Part shown: positions 30,803-42,642 of the stretch, piece by piece
Position numbering within the stretch: the stretch's first letter is position 1
Layout of the letters: each line of letters starts with the position of its first letter
Assembly (NCBI GenBank): GCA_949775045.1
Contig: OX459099.1
Span: forward strand, 2,326,501-2,390,500
Origin: Metridium senile
Lineage: Eukaryota > Cnidaria > Anthozoa > Actiniaria > Metridiidae
Reading direction: 5' to 3'
DNA length: 64,000 nt
Made by a program: the position numbers and the translations under genes
The notes under the pieces: generated by a model
The model's database searches: none
Seen by the model: only the letters and a program-made list of their open reading frames with translations
Told to the model about the DNA's origin: nothing

Positions 30803-31923
30803 AGAAGGTATTTTCTAACCTGACCTTTTAATTCAGACCCATATTTTTGGTACATTTCAAGTACATGCATGTAAGAGTGAAGGAATATACAAATAGTATA
30901 TTTGTAAGTCTCACTATAGCTAGAGTACTTGAAGTGACTATCAGAAATGTCCAGTCTTCCATTTTACTACAGTATATTTTAAATGCATTTATGCATGTGC
31001 ATCCATGGTCAGGATCGATGGTCCAGTTGTTCCATATAGCTATAGGAGGAATTATTAATTCCCTTCTATAGCGGATATTTTTGAATTGATTTACCCAAAA
31101 GGAAAATAATGATATTATAATATTAGATGATTTTAGAATTATTACCTATAGGCGGCATTAAGTGGAATCAGGCGGTAATAGGCGGTATTAGGCGGTAATA
31201 GGCGGTATTAGGCGGTATTAGGCGGTAATAGGCGGTAATAGGCAAACATGGACCCCAGAGTAGGCCTTGCTGACTTCAATGCCACCAGCGTGACAGTGAA
31301 TGAAGAAAGTGTCGATGCTCAAACAACACGATCTTCGTTACTCATCGATAAGCAAATGCGTTATGCAACCAAGTCTACACCAGAACAAAGAAAAAAAGAC
31401 AAATTTTCCGCTTTTGTTGACTCTGACGACGACAAACGCGACGATGATGATGATGATGATGTCTGTCCTCCTAAAAAGAAAAAAACGCTCAGGGAAGTCA
31501 GTTATGAAGCTCAGTCGGCACACAGTAAAATGTGTGCCGAAGCCACTTCAAGTTTAAATCTTATGTCTAAAGTTTTGAACAAACTGGAAAAAAAGTTGGA
31601 TGACGGATTCATATAAATCAGATAGCTTATAACAATAAAACCATGAACAGTTCATTCAATATTGTTCATAAAAAATGTTTATAAATAATTAAGCTATGCA
31701 ATGATGCTTGACTAAATTTTTCTAATTTTTTCTATTGTTCTGTATTGACAAAGAGATGAAAAGACAATAAAGGATTTTGAATTCCCAGTGCGAGTTCAAA
31801 ATATATTGTATGATTCAAAATTATATTGGTCTTATACGAAAAAGCTCTAATTAGCGACTATTTATAAATTAGTAACTATATCACACAACCAGAAACATCA
31901 AATACAAAAGGAAACATCTCATT

Positions 31924-32396
31924 AGAGTGCTTACACTATGTCCATGAAAAAGAATCTAAGGCCTCGTCTACACGAATCCGATCCGGCTGAAACCGCATAG
32001 AAATATTTGCGTCCACACGAATCCTGTTGATCGTTTCCTATTCAAAAGTATGCGGTTTCGGTGACCGGATTCACTGGATTCGTGTGGACGATAGGCCGAT
32101 TCGCATTAAAAAGTATGCGGTTTCAAAAGTATCCGGATCCGTGTAGCCGGGGTCTAAATAGTTCCTACCTAATAGTTTTTATTTAGTGACTATTAGTCAC
32201 TATCACTCAACTGGAACAGCTTTAGTAACAATACACAAGGGAAAATACTCAAAACCATAGAAAGTTAATACTTTATTCATTGTGTATTGTTACTAAAGCT
32301 GTTCCAGTTGAGTGATAGTCACTAATAGTCACTAAATAAAAACTATTAGTTAGCAACTATTTAGATTTTATTTCATGGACATAGTGGAAGTACTCT
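31924..32396. mobile_element. Foldback element, AGAGTGCTTACACTATGTCC family, second copy
   Basis: Ends AGAGTGCTTACACTATGTCC and the complement of a near-identical sequence. Inner pair TAGTAACAATACACAAGGGA / complement as in 29992-30496. It carries a nested 193-bp MITE at 31960-32152. Confidence 0.7.
31960..32152. mobile_element. Nested MITE with GGCCTCGTCTACACG ends
   Basis: The left end GGCCTCGTCTACACGAATCC and right end GGATCCGTGTAGCCGGGG are imperfect inverted repeats, flanked by TCTAA on both sides (31955-31959, 32153-32157). TATGCGGTTTC recurs internally. Inserted into the foldback at 31924-32396. Confidence 0.6.
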
Positions 32397-33889
32397 ACAA
32401 CCTTACTTTTTGATAGTAACTATTAAATTGTCTCTAAATAAGAACTATTACACAGTAGCAGTTTCATATTATTATGGTTTCACAAATGATAATAAGAATA
32501 GGAACTTTCCAAAGACAAGGGAAACTAATTAAATAGAAGATGGTATATATAAATGACAACAAGTTTCATTATTCTATATAATATAATAACTTTGTTGATA
32601 AAATTGACTGGCAATTCAAAAGAATTGAAAAACATAATATTTACATCAATCGAATATCGAATTTTTTTGACAAATTTCAAGCACCCCTGGCGAAATTTGA
32701 AATTGGGGAATGCCTTATGGAACGGCTTTATAATAATGACGTTTTATTGTATCTCAAACCCTTTATAAAAAGAAAAAGAATTCAGCTAATATAAAAGTTC
32801 AAGATAGATAATATAATGCTAATACCACAAGTGGCTTCGTTGATTAGTATTTTCAAAGTTTACGCCATTTTGTTTAAATATTTAACTACTGAGCCCCTCC
32901 CAGGGGGTTTAGGGATCAAGGGAACAAGCGGGATAAAACAATAGCGTTTTGGGATCATCGGGAACATAAGGTAAAACATTTTAGGGAGACAGTTATTTTA
33001 CTTATGGGGAACAAGGGAGAAAATGCAAAAAGATCAAAGAAGCATGGGAGCATGCATTCCCCCCCCCCCCTCCCCCATGGGAGGGATTCCCTACTGTCAC
33101 ATTAAGTAGCAATTTATTTGTATAGAATAGTTTATCTTCTTCGCATACCTACCGAAAACTACAAAAGACCCATAATTAAACAATAGAACTTATAGGTAAT
33201 TAAGAATGCATTGGCCAGTCCAGTTCACTGAGAGGGAACCATGCATAGTTAGTTATATTGCACTTGGCGCGCGGTTCATACGATATGTAGCACGTTATAT
33301 GGTATAGCACTCACTAGCTCGTTTGGTAAGTTTTTTCCTTCAATATCGCTTTATAGAATCGTTATGAATTTATAAGTTTAAGCCGTTTGTTCTGTCATTT
33401 GCAGTCGTGGTACGAGGACTTGTATTACTCAAGTTCTTCGTAAAGCTAAACTGTATATCATAAGTACTCACTTCACAAGACGTTGTCCGACATTTTGCTT
33501 GTGGTAAACTGATAGACCCCGCTTATTCACTAAATGATATCTTTAAAAAGAGTACTTTAATAACCTTTTTCTCCCTACTATATTGAATATAATGTTTTAA
33601 AGCACAATGTTATCAAACATTTATGGCCATGTTTCTCAGAAGTAAAAAATCTTAATTATCGATCGAGGTAATAATTTAGCCATTTGTACAGACAGTTACA
33701 AATCCACTTAGGTGACGGCCACCCTCAGGATTAAAATAACCTGGGACTAGGCAACAGCAAATGATATATAATAAGTGCACAAGCGTCAAACGTTGCCACG
33801 CCAGTGAACTAAACTTGTATAAATGGCGGCAAAAAGCTAACTATTAATCGAGGTATTGCTTTCAGGCATACTTTCAGCTATTTGTACAT

Positions 33890-34153
33890 GTATACACCTC
33901 TTTCAATTAACGTTGTCCATCTGGAATGGTTGATCTGAGACCGATAGGAATTGTGGGAGCTCGTTAAACTGCAAATGCACTATTATAATCACGCTTGAAT
34001 ATGAATGTTTACTTCTGAAATACTGTTATCTGTAATTCAGCACCATGCAAGTATGATTAAAACAATGTATTTAAAATTTAACGAGCTCCCACAATTCCTA
34101 TCGGTCTCAGATCAACCATCCCAGATGGACAACGTTAATTGAAATAGGTGTAC
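33890..34153. mobile_element. Foldback element (TGTATACACCTC ends)
   Basis: The left arm runs from GTATACACCTCTTTCAATTAA through CGTTGTCCATCTGG and GGAATTGTGGGAGCTCGTTAA; the right arm is its inverted copy ending TTAATTGAAATAGGTGTACAC. Arms are about 80 bp, almost perfect. Non-coding. Confidence 0.75.
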
Positions 34154-34191
34154 ACACCCTATTAGAGTTTTCCGATTTACCGTCACGAAGG

Positions 34192-35043
34192 CACAGGGAG
34201 CCCGGCTTTTTGTCGTTTCTTTTCTTTTTTATCTCTCTTTATTTACCCTAATAATACGCTATATTATGTTTGCATCGGGATTCCTGTAACGCACTCGCTA
34301 GTAACCGTTAATGTATAGAAGGGCTGAAACAACTGCTAGATGCCTCAATTAAAACTCATATATAAAATGTTTTAAGCATTCTTTCTTTATTATAAAGCCT
34401 CCAAACGTTTGTGTAATAAACATACTTTATGTTAGTATTTTCAAATTTGGGGAAATCCGAAATGACACGATGCTATGCAGCAATATTTGAAAGTCGAGTT
34501 TTAGTTACATGTTCACCGCTAGTTGCCCTGACCGAGGAGTTACGAAACTTAACTAAGCCGTTAAATTATTTTTATTCTTAGACGAGTAAGAACTCCTGAT
34601 TTATGATCGTGGATTTTGTTATTCAAGTTTTTACTTTTACGGTTTACTTTGCGTTGTTAGATGGATTGTGTCATGAATAGAGAGTCGCTAAAAATAGCTG
34701 GTCAGGGCAAGTAGCGGTGTAGCCTGCGTGCAGCCGGTTTAATTACCCGTAATTACGGGTAATTAAACCGGCTGCACGCAGGCTAGTAGCGGTGGTGCTG
34801 TTAAGATAATCTAGCAGTTGTTTCGGCCCTTCTCAATTATTGACTGTTACTAGAGAGTGCGTTACAGATAAGAGTTTATCCTCCTATCGAGTTACTGTTA
34901 ATTACATCATCATGTTAAACGATACGTCGGAACTGTTTCATACCACAGGAATCCCGATGCAAACATAATATAGCGTATTATTAGCGTAAATAAAGAGAGA
35001 GAAAAAAAATGAAAAGAAACGACAAAAAGCCGGGCTCCCTGTG
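34192..35043. mobile_element. 852-bp foldback element with CACAGGGAGCC ends and 7-bp target duplication
   Basis: Starts CACAGGGAGCCCGGCTTTTT and ends with the exact complement. ACGAAGG flanks both sides (34185-34191, 35044-35050). Long arms continue inward (TTTGCATCGGGATTCCTGT with its complement). The host DNA on both sides is itself an inverted repeat (GTTTTCCGATTTA at about 34168 and TAAATCGGAAAAC at about 35244), so it landed inside an older element. A 66-bp MITE (34720-34785) is nested within it. Confidence 0.8.
34720..34785. mobile_element. 66-bp perfect palindromic MITE, 9-bp target duplication GTAGCGGTG
   Basis: TAGCCTGCGTGCAGCCGG and its inverted copy form an almost complete palindrome centred on TAATTACGGGTAATTA-type sequence, flanked by GTAGCGGTG at 34711-34719 and 34786-34794. 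Confidence 0.85.
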
Positions 35044-36791
35044 ACGAAGGCAGATTTGGCACTTACAGTGCCAGATGATAGTACCAGTGTTAATTTGTCA
35101 TTATTTCTGTAATATTGTTTTATTTGTTATTCTTACTCATGCAGAACTGATGTAATATTTTGAACACTTGCTCTCCTAGAAATTCTAATAACTGTAAACA
35201 TGTACAATATATAGTATCTGGTACTATTAGTACCAAAGTCACTAAATCGGAAAACCCTAATGAGACCCTAATAGATTCGTTTTACAGCTGTATTGTAGGA
35301 GTTATATATGTGGCACCTGATTCACTTCCTTCTGGCGACTCTGGGAAAACCTTTTTTGAAATAGCAGTATTAGGCCAAGTAAAAAAAAAATGTTTATCGT
35401 CCGAATTTTTAATTAAAATAATGCGGGCGGGCGTTTTTTTTTATTTTTTATTATTTCCCATAAGTTGTTTTATTCACAGCTTTAACCCATGTAATGACGA
35501 TTCCAGGTACCTACGAGGGAAAAGGATCGAATGTTCCGGAAAAAGAGTCAATAAATATACGCAACTTTGGTTGATATAATGTTCAAATATATTCTAAACA
35601 GCAACAAATATACAAACGTACAACTTGAATTTTTTTTTGTTTATCTTCTTCGTATTTATTAAAGCTGATGTTGTAATAACAAATAATAAAAAAATCCGTG
35701 CGGCCCAAAAAATTTAAGCGGGCGGGGACGATAAACATATGGTTTTTTTTTACTTGGCCTTATATTGAAAATTATGGAAGGAAATAATTAGAAAAGTGAT
35801 GGGTACTTGCACGAATATATTTTTCCGTTTGTTTGTGAAATAATTTTTTGAAATCCTAAGCAGGAATTGTTTTTCTTATTTGTGCTTTCTTTTTTGAACG
35901 ATTTGTTTTCTTTTTTTTCTACCGCCTTGCACAAATTGTTTTTTTAACCAACCAAACACTCTCCCTCCCCTCCCTCCCCCAAACACACACATTATTTATA
36001 TGGTTCGTCCTTTAATTCCTTGTACAGCTGAAGGTTGCACAGGAGACAATTGATATCAATGTGTTGTTTCTTATAGATTGGATGAGTTTATAAATCATGG
36101 GCGGGGCAGTCACAAAAGATAAAGGAGCTCTACAATATACAAAACGTAATATTTACCTAAATAACGTACAGACATATGGATGGTATGTACTATACTGCTT
36201 CAGTCATAAAGGTCGTCTTATACTTGGCAAACTCGTTGCCAGGCTTTTCCCTTCGATTGAATGTTGGTCGTATCTAACCCACAAGCAAAGGGAAAGGCCC
36301 TGAGAACGAGGTTACGCATGCTTCGATCCCAAATCTTATTATATACATATATGCATATCAGTTTTATACTCTTTTCTTTTCAAGCATCTAATATTTATTT
36401 TAAAAAGCATTGAGTTTATTTTAATTATCATTAATATGCACAATAGGTGAGCGTAGTTTGTTGGTATTGTGATGCTAATTTGCCAACCATTTTCACAATA
36501 GATTTTTTAATTTTCTTTGTTCTAATAACAATGGTTGGTTGTCAAAAATTAATAACAAAATACATCATTATAGGTTCACCTATTGGGCAAACTGGCAGTG
36601 ACTAAATAGTATTGAAAAAATGAACATGTTAGCCGAGTTGTGTGCAAAATATTTAACGTAGAGGTAGTGAGTGTGTGTGTCTGCATGAGTCTCCCCAATT
36701 ACTCGGTAGGGCACACGTGTCCAGCTAGAAGATTTGAGACATTAAAAAAGTGATTTATTTATTCAATTGTTTATTTTTTTGCGTACCACAG

Positions 36792-39700
36792 GCTCCCTCC
36801 AACGCGTCCTATCACCCTACATCAGAAAGCCCTGTTCTGTTTTTGGATCACCATCATCGTATCGTGGTTAATTTATCTTAAATCTAAATTTATTCGTAAA
36901 TGGAGAGATAAAAGAAAGTTCGAGTCTGCAGAAGACATTGAAATTGACAAAGCTTCAGGTAATTATTAATATACAGACCTAAACGAAAAGGGTGGCCCAA
37001 TCAGTTTGATTATGTTCAATTGTTCTTAGCCTGCGTATTCCCCTCTTCCTCTCCTCCACCTAGAGAGCCACTACGCAGGCTAAATTGAACCATGTGCCCA
37101 CGGAATAGACAATTTCACATCAGTTCTCGTCGTTCTGACTGTGTCTCTTACAAAAAAAAAACAATGTCAAAAACAGTGCTTTTAACTAACTATAGCCTCG
37201 CATACATGTGAAAACTTTACTGTGTTCCAACGTGAAGACGAGACTAGCCGGACAAGAATAGCAGATCGACATTTTTTCTACATTTGGTTTATTGAAGTAT
37301 GGAGCGTTTTGATAACTGGTCTGGACGAACTCATTCAGTCATGATCACACGACTGATAGCGAAAATTAATAGCTGAATTAAGTACAATAATACAATACAA
37401 TACTTTTATTTACATTCTTTTACATTTTTAAATACTTATGTTCTAATTACAAATAAATTGTTTAATTACATTTTTCTTTTCTCATATTTTTGTTATTAGT
37501 AAATTTTTGGAATGTCAGTGTCTAAATTAACACTTAGTTTTCTTAGTTTTAAGTACTAACAACAACAAGCATCTTTGCATCAACAGATCCAGAGGAAGAC
37601 AAAGAAGAACATCATTCTGCACGTCGTAAGTCAGATTTTTAATAATATGATAACTTTATTTAATCCATGCAGAGGGAGAAACATCTATTTAACAATAATA
37701 TATGCTAATATATGAAATTATAGCATTATAATATTAGTATTAATGACAGTAATATATAAAAAAATGAACATGTGAGCCGGGTTGTGTGCAAAATAATTAA
37801 CGTAGAGGTAGCGAGTGTATGTCTGAGTCTCCCCCAATAGTAGGGCACGCGTGTCCAGCTAGAAGATTGAGACGTTAAAAAAGTGAAGAAAACAAAATCA
37901 TCATATCATTTACTCTTGGACCGCTTCATGTTGTTTGGGCTCCATTTCTCTGCCTCAAAGGAATCTTACCGTGAACACTTTCAGTTCTTTTTGTTATACT
38001 TTTCTAAACCCATATCTTTTCAAAGAATACATTAGAAAAGAGCCTAAATATATTTAAACTTAAATGCTTTATTTTTAGAAGTTTTGGAGCACTAGAATGT
38101 TCAGAAAATAATGACCTGAAAAATGTGTTCACTAGTGTCCACACCGTAATTTTACCATTGTTTTTCAATTAAAGCTTCGGTCTCTCGTTTTGGGCGAGGT
38201 GACATGTCTGAGGAGAGCGAGAAAACACAGTGTATTCTGGAGGATGAAAACGCAAAACCTTGGAAAAAGGGAGAGACTATTCGAGAATGGTTCAAAGAAA
38301 CAGCACCAGATCAGCCAGATCTTGGTGAATTTCTAGGAAAAGCTTCGTTATTTGGTTTATTTATGTTGTACTTCTGGCTATGTGACTATCAGCACATTTG
38401 GTAAGATGGCAGTTGTTTATATTTTTAGAAAATATATTTCGATTGTATATCCGTATTCCATCCATATCGCCGCATTTATCCATGCATTCATCAATTCATT
38501 CGTTCATTCGTTCATTCATTCATTCGCTCATTCATTCATTCATTCATTCGTTCATTCATTTGTCTTTCATCCATCCATTCATTCACTCATCATCTATCTA
38601 TTCATTTATTCCTCACTTATTCATTTATTCATCCATTCGATCATTGATTTATTTCTTCTTGTACTTTTCATCGAGTTTTCACTTATGTATTAATACTCCA
38701 GTTTTACGTTCAATCTATAGCACCGCGCTGTACTTTTTGACAAAAGGTGCAATTGAACAGCATCCAATTATCCTTTGTCTTAGACATTCTTTTTGCACCC
38801 ACAGGCCTAAAACAGACAAACAGTACTCAAGGGATATGTTCGTCTTCCTGTTTGCACTTCTGGTTTTCGTGGCAGTAATATTCACTGTCAAAAAGACTCC
38901 AGAAAAGTTACTAAACAGAGATCAAACAGAGGAATGGAAAGGCTGGATGCAGGTAATACTCAGTACGATTCAAATTTTTAAACTTTTCGTATCTTGAAAA
39001 AAAAAATAACACCGGGAAGAATTCCCTGCGCCGTCTTCACAGATAGCCAGGCCTTTGCCTCAAAGCGAGACAAACATTAAGCTTGCAATGATAGAGACAC
39101 GTGAAAAATTGTCCCGTAAGGTATTAAAAGTCCTCTATCATTGCAAGCTCAACAATAGTCTCACTTCATGCAGTAATGCAAAGTCATGGCTATACCTTTC
39201 AAGATTGCGCAGAGAACTAGTGTGAAGGGGACTAGTCACTCTCATTTCAGCATATAGTGATGATACACAACCATTCTGCTTCACAAATCACGACTGGGAT
39301 TTCAAATCAATGTTGGTATTCTCACAATCTTTAGTATAAGGTCTGGTTTACTAGAGCTTTTAGAACGTATAGGTATTTAACAATGGCACATTAATTACTT
39401 TAGATATCGTTTTGTTTCAGATTCAGTTTGTTTGGTATCATTACTTCGACGCACAAGAAGTCTTCAACTCGATACGATGCTACATTGCAAGTTACGTATG
39501 GATGACAGGATTTGGTACGTAATTGACGTCACAAACTGTAACTGATATGACGTCATACAACATACACAATGCCATGACGTCATGTTATACAGTCATGGCG
39601 TCATATAATATCAATATGACGTAAATGAGCATGGAGATTGCTATGAAGACATCTAGTCATGCATGTTTATACCATATTCAAATGAAACAGACAAAGTAAG

Positions 39701-42079
39701 TATACTAAGAAATAACTTAAACGTCCACGAACTTTTAGAGCAAGATAATTAAACGTAAAAAAGCGAGCTTAAACATAAAGGACGTACACGGCTCACGGAA
39801 AATCAAGAGGATTCACGGCGTTTCGAACACGCTTATCACAGATCACGTAAATAAGAATAATCTTTCGGGTTATCACTCAAAACTCCCTTACCGCCCCTGA
39901 TCAAAAGCGATATAGATATTTTCTTTCCATTTTCAGGAAATTTTTCGTACTTTTGGACAAGGAAAGACTATTCCATCTTCCGTCTTCTAAAGATGATGTT
40001 TCGTCTGAATTTTTTGGTTGTCATGGTAATGGCAGTGACCAACAACGAGTTTGTTCGATACTACATATGCGCAATGCATACGTACTGGTTTTTATCAGTG
40101 TATGTCATGATGGCAGTATTCAAGTCTTACAATACTGTGAGTTAAACACTTATGATTCATAAATAGAGGATATTACATGGGCGCGCAGAAATAGCAATTT
40201 AATTTTCGAGTATTGAAATGATCTCTCATGAGTGATCGACGAGTGAGCGCAGCGAGCAAATAAGAGATTTTCAACACGAGAAGATAAAATTTGTATCTCC
40301 AAGCGACCATGCCGTACTGAATGTGCTGTTTATTATATAATTATCTATGAAAATAAAATAAAACTTTTTTGACACGAAGTTTCCGTAAAGCTAACATGGA
40401 TGCTAATGACGTCATATAATATTTATACTACTAGCATTGCTTGGTAATTTATTAAATAAAAAATACAAATATTGCATTCAAGCATGATTCACTCACTGTC
40501 ATTCACTGGATAGTGATTATTTCATATCAGATGATGAGTTAATGCGATGAAGAATTTCTTATTTTTTTTAACAGAACAGAGCTGTTATGGCTGGAAAGTT
40601 TGCTGTTTACCTGGTCATCAATGTTCTTATATTTGACATCCCTGGTGTTTCGTACAAAATATTTTGGCCTTTCCAGCTCATATTAAATGTTAGTGGCAAG
40701 CTGGACTATTGGGTTTATAGATCCACGTAAGTTTTGTAACCATGTTCCAATTCAGATGGTCCTGAAGAGAGAGAGAGAGAGAGAGACTCAACTCAAAAAG
40801 ACGGCCGGCCGGTTTGCCCCGCCTAAATGATGTTGATTTGGGAGGACAGATAATTATGTGGCTACCGATATAATTTAGTTAACAACTTGACATTTCTGGA
40901 TTAAACATTATTTTTTGGAAACTTTAAATCTCGTAATGTAGTTTACAGCCTTGAATAAAGGTTCCATTGTGCAATACCAATATTAATTTGTCAGTGATTG
41001 GATTAGCCTGCGTAAACAGACCCTTATTAGCGCTCGAAACGTCTCCCGTCTCTTCTTCGCGGGAGACGTTTCGAGCGCTAATCAGGGTCTGTTTACACAG
41101 CCTATGATTGGATTTGCAATCATTACTGAGTCATTCAAGGTAATGACTTTGTGTCACCCCTTATTACTCACGCTACCCCGCAGGGGAGCCCGAGTCTAGG
41201 TTTACCTTTTCTATCTATAGGTCTATCATTGTGTCGAGATTACACATGACGTAATGCCAAAGGCAAACCACAACTACTCTATGACGTAGCCTAAATAAAC
41301 GCACTAAGTGCGTCTAGTTACTTTTAGCTTCTGCCGCCTATGACCAGAGTTCAAACACCATTCACTCTTGCACCCTAAAAATAATGGTAAAGGGGGCGAG
41401 GAGTACAAAATGTCAAAATAACATCATTGGTATTATATGTGTATTCAGATGACTAATCAATTGATTTTCTTTCAGACTGGATCACATCGTTACATGGGTG
41501 GGGATGTTGTGTGCTTATAACTATCCTTACGTCGAACAATTCCTCAATTACCTTGACAAGAAACATGATAACTGCAGAGACAGAAGAATAGCCAACACAA
41601 TCAAAGCTGCTTCCATCTTAATATCCATCGCGCTGTTCATACTTTGGATGTACTTTATTCTATTCCAAGAGAGAGAATACTACAAAAAAATCCACCCTTT
41701 TACGTCATGGATACCGATTCTTCTTTATATCTGGTTGCGCAATATTTTCCCATATCTACGATCAACGTATCTAAACCTGTTTTCCTGGCTGGGGAAAATC
41801 ACGTTAGAGACATATCTATCTCAAATCCATATTTATATGATTGGGAACGCTCAAAAAACCTTAATATACATTCCTAGATATCCCATGCTAAATTTTATGC
41901 TATCGACGATATTATACGTAGGGATTTCGTATGTACTTTTTCAGCATACTTTGTTCTTCAACGCGTATATTTTTCCTAAGAATATGAGAGTTGTTTGTAA
42001 GAATCTTGTCATTTTAGGTACAACACTTGCATTTTGCTATTTATTTTCGTTTATTTTGACATTTAGTGGAGTATGGTAA
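36792..42079 (+). CDS. CASD1: CASD1-like sialic acid O-acetyltransferase, copy 1 (N-terminal exons not found)
   Basis: Eight exons: 36792-36958, 37587-37625, 38175-38400, 38805-38952, 39421-39514, 39937-40136, 40575-40726, 41476-42079. All phases agree and give 542 residues to the stop. Content: a first membrane segment ([17 protein letters not shown]), then the multi-pass Cas1p acyltransferase domain with [74 protein letters not shown] and [14 protein letters not shown]. These are CASD1 landmarks. CASD1 acetylates sialic acid at O-9 in the Golgi. Known proteins are about 800 aa, with an N-terminal luminal SGNH catalytic domain; that part is missing and I found no exon for it in 31.8-36.8 kb. 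Exon 1 here is assigned by its acceptor CCACAG. AATAAA at 42392-42397. Confidence 0.9.
41004..41104. mobile_element. 101-bp MITE in CASD1 copy 1, 9-bp target duplication TGATTGGAT
   Basis: TAGCCTGCGTAAACAGACCC and its near-complement bound a palindrome (GCGCTCGAAACGTCTCCCG arms). TGATTGGAT flanks at 40995-41003 and 41105-41113. The paralogous intron near 56620-56640 reads GTCAGTGATTAGATTTGC uninterrupted: an empty site. Confidence 0.92.
41195..41317 (+). mobile_element. Short Helitron-like repeat in the last CASD1 intron
   Basis: Begins TCTAGGTTTACC and ends ACGCACT-A-AGTGCGT hairpin then CTAG next to T. The right CASD1 copy has the same element at about 56710-56830, so it predates the duplication. 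A diverged copy is at 2335-2455. Confidence 0.5.
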
Positions 42080-42642
42080 ATTAAAGTTCCATGCGCGTCA
42101 AAGTAATGACATCTGTAATACAGTTGCTACTTTTACCCGATCAATTGCTACTTTTTGACGTACCTCCTCTCGCGCCTCGCTCCCAGCTCGTCCCTCACGT
42201 CTCTCCTCATTCTCTCTCGACCAAAACTTCACAAGATTGAACTTCAACTCGTTTCCTCGGATTTTTCGCGTAAAAGTAGGGACTGTTTTGTAGTCTAAAA
42301 GTAATGACACTAAAAACAATACGAACTACTATCTATACTTTAATGTGATTCACTAGATGTATATCATTTCACTACAAACATAAGTATAGAAAATAAACAA
42401 GTGGTTTACCACTGACCATAAACATAAAAAGGAGTTATTCTTAAAAAACTTTTCAGCCGAAAATTAAATTCTAGCAAACTATTTCGACTCACTGGTTCAG
42501 TTCTTAGTCTAAATACAGTTCTTAGTGCCGGTTCAGGTGCCGGTTATTAAGCCACACATATCCCAGACATCCCAAGCTTACCATTTGTGCTGATTTTACA
42601 AGATAATATAGGGAAATTGATGAAACTTTGTCGAACTTGATA

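Larger units (their letters stand above)
28078..31268. mobile_element. 3.2 kb non-autonomous element nested in the Harbinger accessory gene
   Basis: The ends AAGGCCTACTCTGGGGTCCA and its exact inverted copy are flanked by GCTG on both sides (28074-28077, 31269-31272). Subterminal arrays of GGCGGTATT/GGCGGTAATA words occupy about 28098-28280 and 31150-31245. There is no transposase ORF inside. It is a container of smaller elements: an AT/GT microsatellite (about 28327-28404), a TTA-target MITE (29207-29357), a TA MITE (29809-29949), a foldback (29992-30496) and a tRNA-cored palindrome (30561-30802). Confidence 0.8.
27646..31616 (+). pseudogene. Harbinger accessory protein gene, degraded and split by insertion
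   Basis: The 5' part lies in 27646-28077, spread over three frames (containing KIRVCEIETEVIMDAY, then SLANYYMKEQDKK, then MKRIVTEELKKQAVLYQKT). The 3' part, 31273-31616, is one clean frame containing RYATKSTPEQRKKDKFSAFV, an aspartate run, PPKKKKTLREV (a likely nuclear signal) and a C-terminal coiled-coil-like NLMSKVLNKLEKKLDD. Removing 28078-31268 plus one GCTG joins the two parts in frame at ETSNA|DFNAT. Role inferred from position: the DNA-binding or nuclear-import partner of the transposase. A Myb/SANT domain is not clearly readable, so identity rests on context. Confidence 0.6.
25692..31848. mobile_element. PIF/Harbinger DNA transposon, about 6.2 kb including nested insertions
   Basis: Long imperfect terminal inverted repeats of about 135 bp: the left starts AGAGCTTTTTCGTGTAAGAC, the right ends with the complement of AGAGCTTTTTCGTATAAGAC. 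Each is flanked by AAT, a candidate 3-bp target duplication (PIF/Harbinger makes 3 bp, usually TWA). Inside are a transposase gene on the minus strand and an accessory gene on the plus strand, transcribed divergently from about 27310-27640, which is the usual two-gene Harbinger plan. Both genes are damaged and the accessory gene is split by a separate element at 28078-31268. Without that nested element the transposon is about 3 kb. Confidence 0.85.
31849..36791. other. Intergenic repeat cluster upstream of CASD1 copy 1
   Basis: No exon identified, although the N-terminal exons of CASD1 would be expected upstream of 36792. Contents besides the listed elements: a degenerate poly-C-ended repeat (about 32880-33080, ending in CCCCCCCCCC-TCCCCC), an inverted-repeat element 35372-35760 (ends AGGCCAAGTAAAA and complement), a small inverted repeat at about 36150-36320 (arms around AACTCGTTGCCAGGCTTTTC), and a SINE-like copy at about 36635-36760. 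Confidence 0.55.

Noticed and set aside
35160..35579. 139-codon frame as a gene
   Set aside because: It crosses the boundary of an inverted-repeat element (35372-35760), has no known domain and no splice-site support.
36097..36303. Upstream CASD1 exon
   Set aside because: The frame lies in a small inverted repeat (AACTCGTTGCCAGG arms) and lacks SGNH motifs.
38352..38997. Ile/His/Ser-rich frames downstream of CASD1 exon 3
   Set aside because: They run through the ATTC microsatellite in the intron; the real exon ends at 38400 and the next starts at 38805.
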